The notes: generated by a model from the sequence alone, not told the origin. A stretch of 64,000 bases of DNA from Adineta steineri (GCA_905250115.1 CAJNOI010000004.1:631253-695252), one strand, 5' to 3'. Positions 21,960 through 38,041 are shown, counted from the first letter of the stretch. Translations and numbers: made by a program.

Positions 21960-23451
21960 ATGGCTTATTTTGATTCATTAGCATCTATGGAAGAAGATTT
22001 TGATGAACTAAGCAATGAAAAAGATTTTCTTGTTGCACTTCAATTACAAAATCATTTTGATAAAGAAGAAAAAGAAAAAGAAAATGAAGGACAATTAGAT
22101 AAAATAACTCAGGTTTGATCAATACTGTTTTTGAAATATATATATTTGAAAAGTATCATTTTTCTAGATTCATCCAATGAATGTTGTTGATAAGCAGTGG
22201 GAATTAATCGATCCACATCCAAATATTCATACATTATTTCAACAATTTAATCATCAATTTTTCTATGGAAAATTAGAGAGTGTTTATGTTGAATGGAGTA
22301 AACGGATGACACGGTAAAAAAATGAAATAATTTTATTCTAAATATTTAAAATAATTTTTTATGTAGTTGTGCAGGTATATGTTATTATAGACGAGGTGGT
22401 GAATGTCGAATTGCACTTAGTGCAAGTTATCTAACATTACGACCTCGAAAAGATCTTGTTGAAACATTATTAGTAAATATGTTTCTTTTCTTTCTAAAAA
22501 TATAAATCTATCATTGATTATCTTTTTTATAGCATGAAATGATCCATGCTTATTTATTTGTTACTCATAATAATAAAGTAATTTATTGTTTTTTTAAAAC
22601 TTATTTTTCTTATATAAATAGAGAATTTTATTGATAGGATCGAGATGGTCATGGACCAGAATTTCTTAAACATATGGTACGAATTAATGATACAACAGGA
22701 ACTAATATTACAGTAATAGAAAATTTAATTATATGTATGATAAGTTTATTATCTATCATGATTAGGTATATCATTCATTTCATGATGAATATGATCATCT
22801 TCATGGTCATTGGTGGCGATGTACAGGAGCATGCCGTCAATGGAAACCTTTTTATGGTTATGTTAAACGATCAATGAATCGAGCACCATCAAATAGAGAT
22901 CGATGGTGGAGTATGTGATATATTATTTTTTATTTTTAATAATACTATTTTTTTATTTTTGTTTAAGGTGAACATGAAAAACGTTGTAGTGGTCAATTTG
23001 AAAAAATTAAAGAACCTGAAGATTATAAAACAAAAGGAAATAAAAAACGAAATGCTAATGAAATTACATCAAATAAAAATGAACAACAAGCATCAACAAG
23101 TCAAAGTAAATACTAAATTCAAAATGCAATAACTATAAAATAATATTAATTATTTTTCTTATTACAGTTTCATCACCATCAAAGAAAAAGAAAAAACCAA
23201 ATACCAATGTGCCATCAAATCAGGGTACTATTCATAATTTCTTTAAAAAAACTAATTCTACATCGTCCTTAACCGATACTAAACAATCTGACTCGAAGAA
23301 AATCATCGAAATAAATTCAGAAAAACAATGTACAATAACTACATCTCCTAATGATGAAATAAAACCAAATTATGCTAAATGTCCAACTTGTCAAATTCTA
23401 TTACCTAAAGCTAATTTATTTATTCACCAAATACGATGTTATAAAAAATAA
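21960..23451 (+). CDS. SPRTN: SPRTN / Spartan DNA-protein-crosslink protease
   Basis: Eight exons: 21960-22112, 22168-22313, 22367-22472, 22533-22577, 22638-22712, 22766-22910, 22968-23105 and 23168-23451. They join in phase to give 363 residues. The SprT zinc metalloprotease domain has HEMIH (catalytic Glu, zinc His) followed by the third ligand region DRDGHGPEF, and the family blocks LRPRKDLVETLL, FHDEYDHLHGHWWRC and GYVKRSMNRAP. The last exon carries QGTIHNFF, a canonical PCNA-interacting PIP box, and a C-terminal UBZ4-like finger (CPTCQ..HQIRC). SPRTN cleaves proteins crosslinked to DNA during replication. The p97-binding SHP box is not obvious. This is an essentially complete orthologue; repair of crosslinks suits a desiccation-tolerant animal, though that link is inference. 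Confidence 0.93.
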
Positions 23452-24327
23452 TAAAATAATTTGCAATTGTTTCTCTTCTCAGATTATTCCTGAATTTTTT
23501 TTTGTATTGTATATAATTTGACATATCTTATTTATAATAAATCCAATCAGATAAATAGTAATAATATATTATTTCATGTAACTGTTAGAATAAATAAATA
23601 TCATTATAGTTGAAATAATAAAATTATATTAACTTCAAATTCACTGAAATACAAAAATATCTTATTAATAGTAATCTTGAAATGAATAACTTGTTGTTTT
23701 GTATTTTTCATAGAATCCTTATCAGTAAATATTGTCATTGTGGATTCTATTGTTAAGAAAATTATGCTGTAGTGACAATGTTACTGGATTTTGCCAAGTA
23801 CACATGTTTTTTTCCTTCTATATTTGGTTCTTTCCATTTTTGTTTATATATATTATATATATCCATCTATTCATCTTTATTACCTTTCTCTTGTTGTTCT
23901 CTCCTATATTGCTTAGTTGAAATAAACTATTATTTGATCTTGCATTACTCTCCTTGATCATACATCCAGACATGACGTGGACATAGTGATAAAAGATGAA
24001 TCATGTTCTTACTCATTCTTTTCGCAATACCTTTATATAAATTTGTAATAAAAGTGGATGAAAGTCGCAGTGAGTATAATACATTCTTTTTTCTATCATA
24101 TTTGAATAAATTAAAATTCAATCTTATTTGACACAAACTTTTGGAGGCTATCATTTCTATGACAATTATCTCATTATTATACACATAAAAAGAATGAGAC
24201 AAAAATATGCTATAATTTCTTTCATAATAAACATCTTTTAGTTTTATTCTGATTCTTTCTAGAAAAATATACTTGGAAAAATACACCATTTTATTTATCT
24301 TTCGATTGGTAGAAAACTAATATAAAT
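23452..24327. other. Intergenic region
   Basis: AT-rich. Overlapping frames on both strands (23732-24289) have no motif and look like chance. The sequence TAATATAAATATG immediately precedes the next ATG. Confidence 0.5.
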
Positions 24328-27300
24328 ATGACAGTTACTACAGAGTTAAGTAGTTGGGACTGTAGTGAGTGTAGTCGTACTTTAAATCATGGAGAGTTTC
24401 GTTTCACTTGTACTGTTTGTGACGATTATGATCTCTGTGAAACATGTGTAGGAACATTAAATCCACCACATCCTCACAAATTAATACGTGAATTAGCGTA
24501 CCGCCATGAAGACATAATAATAGCATACACAAGTGCAACGATGGCAAGTAATATTGAAATTGCTACAGATATGTATCGTGATCGTTATTGCTTGGGTGTA
24601 CGAGATGTTGACGAAACGAATCCTTCTCTATATGCAGACACATATTCTTGGTTTACATATGAAACAATAGGTACTCGATCTAAAAATTTTGGAAATGGAT
24701 TACGAAATATAATTCAATCACGTGATTATCTTGGTATTTGTGCAAAAAATCGTCCTGAATGGGTAATAACTGATTTTGCGTGTATCTTTCAAAGTATTAT
24801 TAGTGTACCAATTTATACTTTATTCAATGATCGTGAACTTACCCATGTTATCAATAATACAAAATTATCAGCACTTGTTTGTGATAAAACAGTGCTACTA
24901 AGATTAATTAGACTATATGCTGAATGTCCATCACTTCGCCATATCATATGTATGGATCCTATTCCAGAGACCATATTAGGTAAGTGTTGCTTTTTTAATT
25001 GATTTAGAATTTTATTAATAATTGTTGTAGGTATGGAAAAGAATGAATTATGTATACATTATATGAATGATATTGAAACATGTGGCTCTAATCAACGTTA
25101 CGATTTTGTTAATATAGCACCTAATGAATGTTTTACAATTATATATACAAGTGGTAGCTCAGGAATACCTAAAGGCGCTATGATATCTGAAAGAACTTTT
25201 CGAGCAGAATTCTCAGAATGGTGTGTTCCATATCCTTACGACTTCATTAATTTTTCTTACGAACCTTTAGCATGGGCGAGTGATCGTGATTCTCTTATTA
25301 GAACATTTCTTCTTGGAGGACGTACTGGATTCTCAACTGGAGATGTGTCTCTTTTGATGGAAGAATTAGCATTAGTACGACCCAACAGTTTTCTTGGAAC
25401 ACCTGCCATATGGAATAAAATATATGCTGAATTTAAGGCAGCTTTGTCATTAACAACAGTTCATCTTCCACCAGAAGCAATAGAAGCAGAAGAATATCGA
25501 CTCCTTCAACATTTTTCTAAACTTATTCCAATGAGATGCAAGTTTATCACTATCGGTGGCGCCAAAATTAGTCCAATCGTACTTGACTTTGTGAAAGGAT
25601 GTTTTGCACGGTGTAAGATCCGTGAATCTTATGGAATAACCGAATGTGGCGGCATAACAAGTAATAATGTTCTTGATGATACGTTACAATTTCGTCTCAT
25701 AAGTGTTCCAGAAATGGGTTATACAATTGATGATGAACCATATTCTCGAGGAGAGCTTTTGATAAAAACTGAACATATGTTTTCTGGATATCTTAATAAT
25801 CCAGAAGAAACACAAGCAGCTTTCACAGAAGATGGATTCTTTCATACTGGTGATATTGTTGAATTACGTTCTGGTTCAAAAAGACAAATCTATGTAGATA
25901 TTATTGATCGTAAAAAGAATTTCTTTAAACTTTCACAAGGACAATACGTTTCACCAGAATTTCTTCAAAATATCTATATTCAAAGTCCTTTTGTAGAACA
26001 AATCTATATTCATGGAGATCTCGTAGCAGATTCTGTCGGGTGTGTTGTAGTACCTAATCGAGAATTTACACAAGCATTTGTACTCAAACATAATTTAGAA
26101 AATTTTGATATGAATAATCCAGATCAAAAATTTTATGAAGCGGTTCTACAAAATCTTCGTCTAATAGCTAAAAAAGAATCACTTCGACAACATGAAATAC
26201 CATCACGATTAGTTATTGATTTTGAACCATTTACAGCTGAAAATGGTTTACTTACATGTACAATGAAACCATGTCGTTATAAACTAGCTGCATATTATGG
26301 TGATCGACTTAAACAATCGATGAGTATTAAACAACGACTAAAATTTATTATTGAAACGACAACAGAGCAATCATTATCTATGGATGACGAAAACAATAGT
26401 TTTATTCCTACAGGTGGTGATTCATTGACAACTGTACGTTTATCTCGTAAGATTGAGAATGATTTGGGAATATCTATTCCAATAAATATACTTCTAAAAT
26501 CGAATATGACACTTGAACAACTAGCAGATATGATTGAAGATCCATCAAAAATATCTTCCATGTCTCATTCTATTGTACCACAACTACTAAATGATTCTCA
26601 GGTTAATTTGGATATAAAAGTAGGTGAATATAAAAACACAGCCGTCTCTCGTTCAATGGTTTTTGTTACTGGAACTACAGGATTTGTAGGTGCTTTTCTA
26701 TTAGCCGAGTTATTATCGACTTATCGAATAGAATGTAAATTTGTGTGTCTTGTACGATGTACATCTTCAACAAATGCTTTAGATCGTATACGACAGACTA
26801 TGCTTTTCTATAAGATATGGAAAGAAGATTTTCAAGAACGAATTCTTCCGTTACAAGGTGATTTAGCAACAAAATGTTTTGGATTAGATGATAAAACATA
26901 TGAGTCACTTGCGAATCAAATCGATATCATTTTTCATTGTGGTGCTGAGGTAAATTTTATCCTACCATATGGCAAACTTTATGATTCAAATGTTGGCGGA
27001 ACTCGAGAGATTATTCAATTAGCAACATATAAATCAATCTGCATACCAATACATTATATTTCAACGATTAGTGTTCTATCTGGCGGTGTTTATAAAGAAG
27101 TATCGATCGATGAAATCTCTCCAACTAATTTAGACAATGGTTATGCTCAAAGTAAATGGGTAGCAGAAAAGCTAATGACCAGAGCGAGTCGTTTAGGTTT
27201 ACCGGTAACCATTTATCGTCTTGGTTCAATATGTGCTAGTAGAGAAACAGGCGCCTGTAATCAAAATGATCTCCATACATTGCTAATTTCTACAATAATG

Positions 27301-27750
27301 AAAACAAATTGCTATCCTAAGACAATAACTAATGCTTATTTACAAGGATTACCAGTCGATTTTACTGTCAGAAGTATCGTTTATTTGAGTACTATGCAAC
27401 CTGATGTTTATGGAAAAATCTATCATGTTTTAAATCCGAATAACAGTATATTATTTGCAGATATTATTAATTGTATGTGTCGCTGTGCTATTCCATTGGA
27501 GAGTGTTTCTCTTGAGAAATGGCATAATAAATTAATGACATTGAATGATCGTGATACTCTAATCGGGTCTATAGGAGAATTCTTACATGAAAATTTGTTC
27601 GAAGAAACAAATAGAATATCTGCTGAACAGTATTGTACTTCTATTTCTTCATGGAATCTACCATCTTTCAACCATATGTATTTAATGAAATGGTTATCTT
27701 TTATATCAGATAATATTGTTCATCAAAAATGTACTAATAATAATATATAA
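24328..27750 (+). CDS. ZZ-finger / adenylation / carrier / thioester-reductase enzyme (carboxylic-acid-reductase-like)
   Basis: Exons 24328-24979 and 25031-27750 are joined in phase (donor GTAAGT) to give 1123 residues. Residues about 9-55 form a ZZ-type zinc finger (WDCSECSRTL, FTCTVCDDYDLCETC). A long-chain acyl-CoA-synthetase-type adenylation domain follows, with the P-loop TSGSSGIPKG at 257-266, YGITECGG and HTGDIVEL. A carrier domain has FIPTGGDSLTT with the phosphopantetheine serine at 682. The C-terminal reductase has VFVTGTTGFVG near 762-772 and the YAQSK catalytic pair. The A-T-R order is that of carboxylic acid reductases and aminoadipate reductase: an acid is activated, tethered, then released as aldehyde with NAD(P)H. 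The LACS-like first domain points to a fatty or aryl acid. The N-terminal ZZ finger is unusual. Confidence 0.88.
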
Positions 27751-28265
27751 CTTTCTAGTCAATGATATTTATTATTTTTTTCGGATGTCTAAGTGTATTC
27801 ATTAAGATATATTTAAAATAAATAATTAAAAGTTGAGATTGATTTTTGAAAACTTCATTGTATAGTTTTAGCTAAAAAATTTTATCCAATATGTTACTAC
27901 AAATATTAAAGTAAGATAATGAAACACAGTGACGAATCATTCGTATATCATTATAGCTCATAAGAGAAAAAGAACCGATGGTAGAGTTCTATAAAAAAAA
28001 GATCTAGACATTCTGACAGTAAAAAGAAAAGTATTTAATATGACGAGATGGCGTTTGTGTCTAATATATAGAGTCCCCTCAGCTGATCAAAACATTTTTC
28101 CTATTGGTCGATCTTAATGAATACTTCATTGATTGGTTGCGGCTATATTTTTCAGCTAGCAATAATTACAACACAGTGACCTTACTCTTCTTTTCAATTT
28201 TAAACACTTATATATTGAACTTTTTAACACTAAAAATCAAATACATCTATTTTAGATACTGTAAA
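27751..28265. other. Intergenic region upstream of MYBBP1A-like gene
   Basis: AT-rich. An in-frame upstream ATG at 28104 would add 54 hydrophobic residues unlike the family, so this is treated as 5' flank. Confidence 0.5.
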
Positions 28266-31200
28266 ATGGATATTTATTGGGAATTATCCGATTTTGATAT
28301 ACATACTCGTCAACAAGGTATTGAAAAATTATTAGAATCACTAAAAACTACAACATCAAATGATGATGATAATAAAAAGGTATATATATTTATAAATATT
28401 TAAATATAAAATACAAATTTTAATCTATAGGATTCATCAACTCAAATTGATTATGCAATTTCACGATTAATCAAAGGTCTTGTATCAAATCGTAAATGTG
28501 CACGTATTGGTTATGCTGCTACACTTGGCACAGTTCGTAGTTTTTTTAAAAGATAAATTCAAACAAAAAAAACTACTACTTCTTATTTACATATTTTAGC
28601 TTGCAAAACTTACAGATAATCAATCGACAATACCATCAACAGATGATTTTATTTCGTCAATACAAGATAAATTAACAACAAAAAAAGAAACTGGTGTTGA
28701 AGTAATATAACATAAAGGTCCTATATTCTTTTTATTTTGTATTTTCTTTTTAAGGATGCAAAAAATGTTCGTATTGGTCGTGTACTTAGTTATATTGCTT
28801 TAGCTTATACACAAAAAGATACAGATGTTAGTTTTTGTTACTAATATAATTATTTGAAATATTCTTTTGAATTTTAGTTATCAAGTTTATTACCAAAAAT
28901 TCTACCGGATTTACTTTTAATACGTACACAAGAAACACGACGACGATTACGAACATTTATTGATGCATCAATTATTCAATTAGCTAAATGGGTATTTAAA
29001 TACTAATATTGTTTTAATATATATATATTTTATTTAATATAATTCTAGAGTGGTCGTAAATTGTTTAAAAAAGAAATTTTACCTCATATTCAAGAATTAC
29101 TACCAACAAATTGGCAAATGAGTGATGATGGAACAAAATCAATCTTTTTGTTGATTTCACTTGTTAATCTTTATCCCGTATGAATTCAATTTTTGTTGAA
29201 AGAAAAATTTTCATTTGTTTTTTTCTTTCTATAAAAGAAAATTATTGATCAAGAATATTTCAAATTACATTGGAATAGTAATATGTTATCATTAGGACGA
29301 ACAACAGATGAACAAACAATAATAAAAAAATGTTTACAAGTAAGAAAAAATATTTTTCGAATTATTTTTTAATAGAAATTTTCTTTAAATTTTAGTCGTT
29401 TGATAATGAACTCCATTTATTAGAACAATTAACGAAAGAATTGCTTATCTATGCAATTCATACTCAACAATTATCATCATTTTGGCCAATACTTGTTGAT
29501 GGTAAGATACATAAAATATTTATTCAGAAGATTTGATGTGATTTTCGTTATTTTTAGAGTTATCAAATATTGGACTTGACTCAAATAAAGGTCATATTTT
29601 ACTTGATTTAATAACATTCTGCTTTCAAGAACAAGAAAATTCAAAATCAATCAATACGGTACTTTTATTTTTTGATTTAATCGATCTTTGCTGTTTTTAT
29701 AATGATGAATTATTTAGATTGAAGCAATTCTTGATAATAGTCAAGTTCTAATGGGTCAAATACTTGATTTATTATCATCATCAGGACGAAAAATGCATCA
29801 TCAAGCATCAATTGAATTATCTAAAAATGCTGTATGTTACATAATTAAGATTTATAAAACTTTCATATATATATATAATATTTAGCTTGAAAAACTCGCA
29901 CATACAATTGCTAATCGACCATTAGAAGAGCGATTACGTTTATTTGAAAAATTATTAAATTGGTTAGTAACAAATTTTTTAAAATATATCATCTAATTAT
30001 CTGTTATATATTTAGTGCAAATAAAAATTATACATCTCTTAATACAGTAGCTAATGCTGTATCAGAAAAGGTATTTATTTTTTATTGGATTAATTGAGAT
30101 AAATGTGATTATTTTTAGTTAACTGTTGATGAATTATCAGAGTATGTTAAATTTATTATTGGTTTATTTTGTGCAGTATCGAAAGAAGATGAAGGGTAAA
30201 ATATAATTAATAAAAATAAATAAAAATTTTAAATTTTTTCTCTTAGTGCTCTTGGACGTCGTCGACATTTTCTTCTTGAAATAGTAATTTCTTATTAATC
30301 ATTAACACATATTTCATACGAATTTTCTTTTTCAGCTTTCAAATATATGTAATTGTTCATCATTCGATTTAAAAACCAGTTCTTGTGGTTTATTATTCGA
30401 AAATATTCTATCCATCTATGTTCTACTAGCTAATTTTAAATTAAATAAACATACACCAAAACAGTTACAAGAAGTAATATATTTTATATTAGAAATTAAA
30501 AAATATATAAATAATATTCATTTAGTTTCTTCATGGTCCTATTGAATTATCGGATAATACACGAGAGCATATTGAAGATATGATATATAAATTTCTTCTG
30601 TATGAATTTCATGAAAATAAATATGAACACAGTTTCAATGTTTTTCAAAGATCAATTGTAAAAAAAACGTTTTAATATTATTTTATTCTAAATATTAATT
30701 TTGATTCTTTTTGTAGCAATTGTTAGAATCACCTAAACATTATTCAGCATTATTTAAAAATGCTGAAGAATTAAAAACTTATTTGAATGAAAATGGTGAA
30801 AAATTATTTGAATTTATTCGAGGAAAAACGGTAGAAAAGAATAATAAAATAAATTTTTCGTTTTTTAAATTTCATTTATTTGTCTAGATTCAATCATTAC
30901 CAGATGAAAAACTTCGATTAGCATTTCAACAAGTATTTGTTTTAAGTTTTTATGATCTTTTTGTTGATTTTAATCGTGCGAAACAATATCTTGATGTATG
31001 TTAAAATCAAAAAAAATTCATTTCAATAATAAATATTTTTATTTAGGATTTAATGACTTGTACGAAAAATGCGCATACACAACTTGTTTTGAAAAAGAAA
31101 GTTAAAGGTAAATAATTTATATTTTATTTTAATATAATTCATTATTTTTATTTCTAGAACAATCATCTTGGATTGAAGTATTAATTGATATATTATTATC

Positions 31201-34011
31201 AATGTATACAAAAAAACAACATGATATTCGATCAATTATTAAGAAAATTTATCATCAAATAGTACCTTATGTTAATGAAAATGCATTGAAATTAATGTTA
31301 CAAGTAAATATTTTTGAAATTTTTATGTTTTAATTTTATTGATATTTTAGACAATTACTACGGAAAATGAAAGTGATGATGAAGGTGAAAGTGATGAAGA
31401 AGACGAGGAAGATGAACATGAAGATGAAGATGATGACGATAAAGAAAGTGAGGATGAAGAGTCCGAGAGTGAAGAAGAATCAATGGATAATACTGATGTT
31501 AATGAAGATCTTCGACAAGCTGTAGAAAAAGCACTTGGTGATGCAGCAGTAAAAGAAGATCAAGAAGTAAAATAATATTTGAGAAAAAAAGCTTTATATC
31601 AATTGATTTTTTTTTAGGACGATATTGAAATGGATGATGAAGCTATGCTTCGTTTAGATCCACTTATTGCTGAAGCATTTCGATCACAAATTAAAAAATC
31701 ATCAAATATAAAAATAATTAATGAAAAACTTCATCATCAATTTCGTGTACTTGATCTTATTGAATCAGTTATTAAAAAAGATGATCGAATGCGTTTTGTT
31801 CTAGTAAATTTTACGATACCTTTTTTTATATTAAAGAAATTTATTTTATATATTTATTTAGATAAGTATTCGTCCATTAATTGAAACATTAACAAGTTTA
31901 TCAAATACACCAGCTTATAAAACAATGATTGAAAGACTTGATTCAATTTTATGCCATTTATCAAATCGAAAGGTATTGAATTTCTCTTTGTTTTTCATAA
32001 TAGACTATCACCATTTGTGTAAACATCTTAAGTGATGTCACAATTAACTGCATATGATTTTCAGCGATCGTAAGAGAATGACTGTAGTTGCCATTTTCCT
32101 CACTTTGATCTATGATTGAGATAGAAAGACCTCATATATATTATCAGAGAGAATACCATTTAACAGTTGAGTGAGAATTCGAATTGTCCGTTAGTTAAAA
32201 TTAGATATTCATCTCGGAAATGATTTATAAGTATTATGTTGTATTTTTAATATTTAGATTGGTCATTCAGACATGCCAACAACTGATGAATGTTTAGAAT
32301 TATTTCGTTATTTAACATCATTAGCTGGTTCGTTGTTCTTTCTTATATTTTCTAAATAATTTATTAATTATCTTTTGTATTGTCTCTAGGAACACGAACA
32401 AAATTGACTACAGATACATTATCGAAAGTATCGATGTTTGTGGTAAGTAAAAATTATCAATATGTTAAATGATCAGTTCTATTGATTTCGTTTTTAAATA
32501 GATTAAATTATGTTTACACGTTGGTAAACAAGAGAATCGTTTAGCCGGTGTTGAAGAAACAATTTTGACGATGTATGAAGGCGGATTTCTTCGTTTTCTC
32601 CAACCAAAAGCGTACGTTTATGACAAAAATTTTCTTTATTCGAATCTATGTTATTCATATTTTTTCTCTCTTCAGACCAAAAGAAAAATCAAAAAAGAAA
32701 AAGAATAAAAAAACTGATAAGGATAATGATGATGATGATAGCGATGAATTAAGTGCTAATCAATCAGTTGTTCATCCAAGTATTATCAAAGAATTTCTAT
32801 TACGTTTTCCTGAATACGGAACTCGTCTTATGTTATTAATGGTTCAAACAGCTATGAAAGAAAATATCAATTGGAAAAAACGAGTAAGAATTCTATTTTA
32901 TTATTTTATATCATTCTTATTTTTTTTTATTTTAAGAATATTGTATGTGGTACATTAAATAATTTTTTCAATAAGAAACAAGTAAAATAAAATTATCTTT
33001 TTCTATATTTTTATGTTTCGTATTTTATTTAGTTAGATAACGTGGATGGTAAATTATTAAAATCAATTATCGATCTTCTTGTTACGGTAAGAATTAAATG
33101 TTTCTGTTTTACTTATAGATCTTAAAAAAAGAGTGAAATTAAATATTTACTGATTATACTCTTTACATATGTTGGGATTTTTCGTTAATTTTTCTATGTA
33201 TTATCTTATCGTATATATATAGCCTATGATTTTTCTTGAATAAAAAATATTTTCTGTTCACTTACGATTCATCATCATCCTTGAGGACCAGTATAAATGA
33301 TAATAGTCAATGCAAAACGCAGAACTTATGGATACGAAACTGTAGCGAACAGGAAGTATCACTATTGAAAAAATACATATGTGAAGAGAACAATCAGTAA
33401 ATATTATAGTAATATTAATATAACTTATATCCTATTGAATTGAATAGATTTTATCGATAGAATTTTATTTGTTTATAATCTTCTATATAGATGTGTCATG
33501 ATTCAAAATCATCGAAAATGGAATCATTACATATTATAACAGTATTAACTCAAAAATTATTATTGATTCGTGTAAGTTTCGAGTTTCTTAATTGTACTTC
33601 GTCACTCAATAAATATTTTTAGAATCCAACATTAACCGAAAAACAAGCATCAAATTTACTTGATGCTATTTCATTAGCAATTAAAAACAAACCAATCAAT
33701 AGTGATAAACAACGTAAACAACTTCTGAATCTTATACAATCATTTAAGAAAAGGTTTCGTTATAATATTAATTTTCAATATTTTATTTCGTAATTTTTTA
33801 TAGATTTAACTTAACAATTGATGAAGAAGTTATGAATATGTTAACAAAGAAACGAAAATCACCATCATCGTCATCAATAACAAATAATCAATCACAAAAT
33901 AAACAAAAAAAATTAAAAGCAAATCATACTGATGTCTCCAATGGAGATAGTAAAGAACCGGTTGTCGATTGTCGACAAATGCCATTTAAAGGAATTAGTG
34001 TTGAAACATAA
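28266..34011 (+). CDS. MYBBP1A: MYB-binding protein 1A / DNA polymerase phi (Pol5) homologue
   Basis: About 31 short exons with mostly 45-65-bp introns, spanning roughly 1,150 codons. The start MDIYWELSDFDIHTRQQGIE matches the family opening, where repeats of HEAT type follow (RLIKGLVSNRKCARIGYAATL). Exon 21 (about 31351-31569) codes a long acidic run of Asp/Glu (DDEGESDEEDEEDEHEDEDD), the hallmark acidic region. It is followed by MDDEAMLRLDPLIAEAFR, which is typical of this family. The end is Lys-rich with nuclear-signal character. Pol5/MYBBP1A is a nucleolar factor for rRNA synthesis and ribosome assembly, not an active polymerase. Introns of about 285 bp (31973-32258) and 400 bp (33087-33490) are outsized. 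Some donors are GTTCGT. Exon edges are not all certain. Confidence 0.85.
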
Positions 34012-34117
34012 ATGTTTTTTTTTGTGTTTTAATTTTTTTGTTACTCCAAAATAAGAAAAATAAGAAATATAAATTTGGAGATTTGTTTTGATTGTAGATA
34101 AGAAATAATAAAAGATT

Positions 34118-36636
<2,519 letters not shown>

Positions 36637-36734
36637 AAGCAATACATACATTTATATTATTTTTTAAATTTCTTTTTTTGTTAATTTAAAATTGTGATAT
36701 TAGAAAGTTTTTTCTTTCAGATTTTTATTTTCTA

Positions 36735-37837
36735 ATGGATGGTTCAGCATTACTTTTACTTAAACAATTACGTGAATTTAATCGTCATCCTGTTGAAGGT
36801 ATTAGTGCTGGTCTAATCGATGAATCAAATCCATATGCATGGAATGTTATTCTTGTTGGACCATCGGATACATTTTATGAAGGTAATTTTTTCTTTTCGG
36901 TCTAGAAAAATAAAATCTAATCCAAGATTTATGTTTTTCTTTATGATTAGGAGGATTTTTTAAAGCACGACTGGATTTTCCAAAAGAATATCCAATAAAA
37001 CCACCCAAAATGGTATATATCTAATGATTGATTTATTTTATTTAGTAACATACTTTTATTTATAGAAATTCATTTCGGAGATATGGCATCCAAATATAGA
37101 AAAAAATGGCGATGTGTGTATATCTATTGTAAGTTTTAAACATTTTTCAAAATAAATTTTTAATAAATTTATTTCATAGCTTCATGAACCTGGAGTCGAT
37201 CAATTTGGTTACGAACGAGCATCAGAACGTTGGTCACCTGTACAATCAGTTGGTATGTTTATATTTCATTCGTCATAGGCATGCATCAGTCCTATAAAGT
37301 CGATAACAAAGATGAATAATTTTTGCTATATAAAATACCCAGTTCTCGAAGCCATTTAAATTCACTATCGATCAGACTATACAACGCTATTGTTAAACTT
37401 TGCAAAATAAAACAGAAAGGAAAAAGGACTGGGGGTGACTGGTGAAAAAACAAAAAAATTCCAATTTTTTACAAGTCACTCGAAGTCCTTTTTTCTTCCC
37501 GTCTAATTCCTCAAAGTTTAACAATAGCGTTGTAAAGTCTGATTGATAGTGGGTTTAAATGACTAGAAGGACTGGGTGTTTTACATAGCAAAAATTGTTC
37601 ATGTTTGTCATCCATTTTATGGGATTGGTGCATACCTAACGAATTTCCTTATTTTCTGTTTTTTTTAACTATGATATTCTTTTAGAAACAATTCTTTTAT
37701 CTGTTCTTTCGATGCTAAGTGATCCAAACTGTGATTCAGCAGCCAATATTGATGCATCAGTTATGTGGCGAGATGACAGAGTAGCATTCAAAAGAAAAGT
37801 TAGCGAATGTGTGCGAAAAACACTTGAAGAAATATGA
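36735..37837 (+). CDS. UBE2G2: Ubiquitin-conjugating enzyme E2 G2 (Ubc7)
   Basis: Exons 36735-36882, 36951-37012, 37066-37128, 37180-37252 and 37686-37837 give 165 residues, exactly the usual length. NPYAWNVILVGPSDTFYEGG and FPKEYPIKPPKM form the UBC core. The catalytic Cys lies in NGDVCISILHEPG, followed by the acidic-loop insertion typical of G-class E2s (GVDQFGYERASERWSPVQS). The end is VMWRDDRVAFKRKVSEC. Ubc7/UBE2G2 works at the ER membrane with gp78/Hrd1-type ligases in ER-associated degradation, making K48 chains. A 363-bp MITE occupies most of the last intron, leaving splice sites intact. Confidence 0.95.
37276..37638. mobile_element. 363-bp MITE with about 170-bp inverted arms, TA flanks
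   Basis: TAGGCATGCATCAGTCC at the left mirrors the right end read inward, TAGGTATGCACCAATCC. The arms stay similar, about 80% by eye, for about 170 bp each (for example ACAACGCTATTGTTAAACTTTG occurs in both), so the RNA could fold into a long hairpin. The outer TA pair suits a Tc1/mariner-type target duplication. No ORF is present. It lies within the last intron of the UBE2G2 gene. Confidence 0.9.
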
Positions 37838-37998
37838 TTGATTTTTTTTGTTTCTTTACTTTTTTTCTTTTCTTCGAAAATCTATACATTTTCATGCACA
37901 TATACACTCTATTCTTCTGATATTTTCTTTATTTGTATTACCTATTACTTATTCATATTTTGACTCTCTTTAATCATTTAAATAGAAAGAACGCTCGA

Positions 37999-38041
37999 AA
38001 AATAGAAGAAATATATATACATACATATATATATATATATA
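37999..38041. repeat. TA/ATAC microsatellite
   Basis: A run of alternating AT with ATAC interruptions (tatatatacatacatatat...) lies between UBE2G2 and the helicase gene. Confidence 0.7.

Noticed and set aside
28104..28265. Upstream in-frame extension of the MYBBP1A-like gene
   Set aside because: The added residues are hydrophobic and AT-driven and unlike the family; the ATG at 28266 gives the expected family start.
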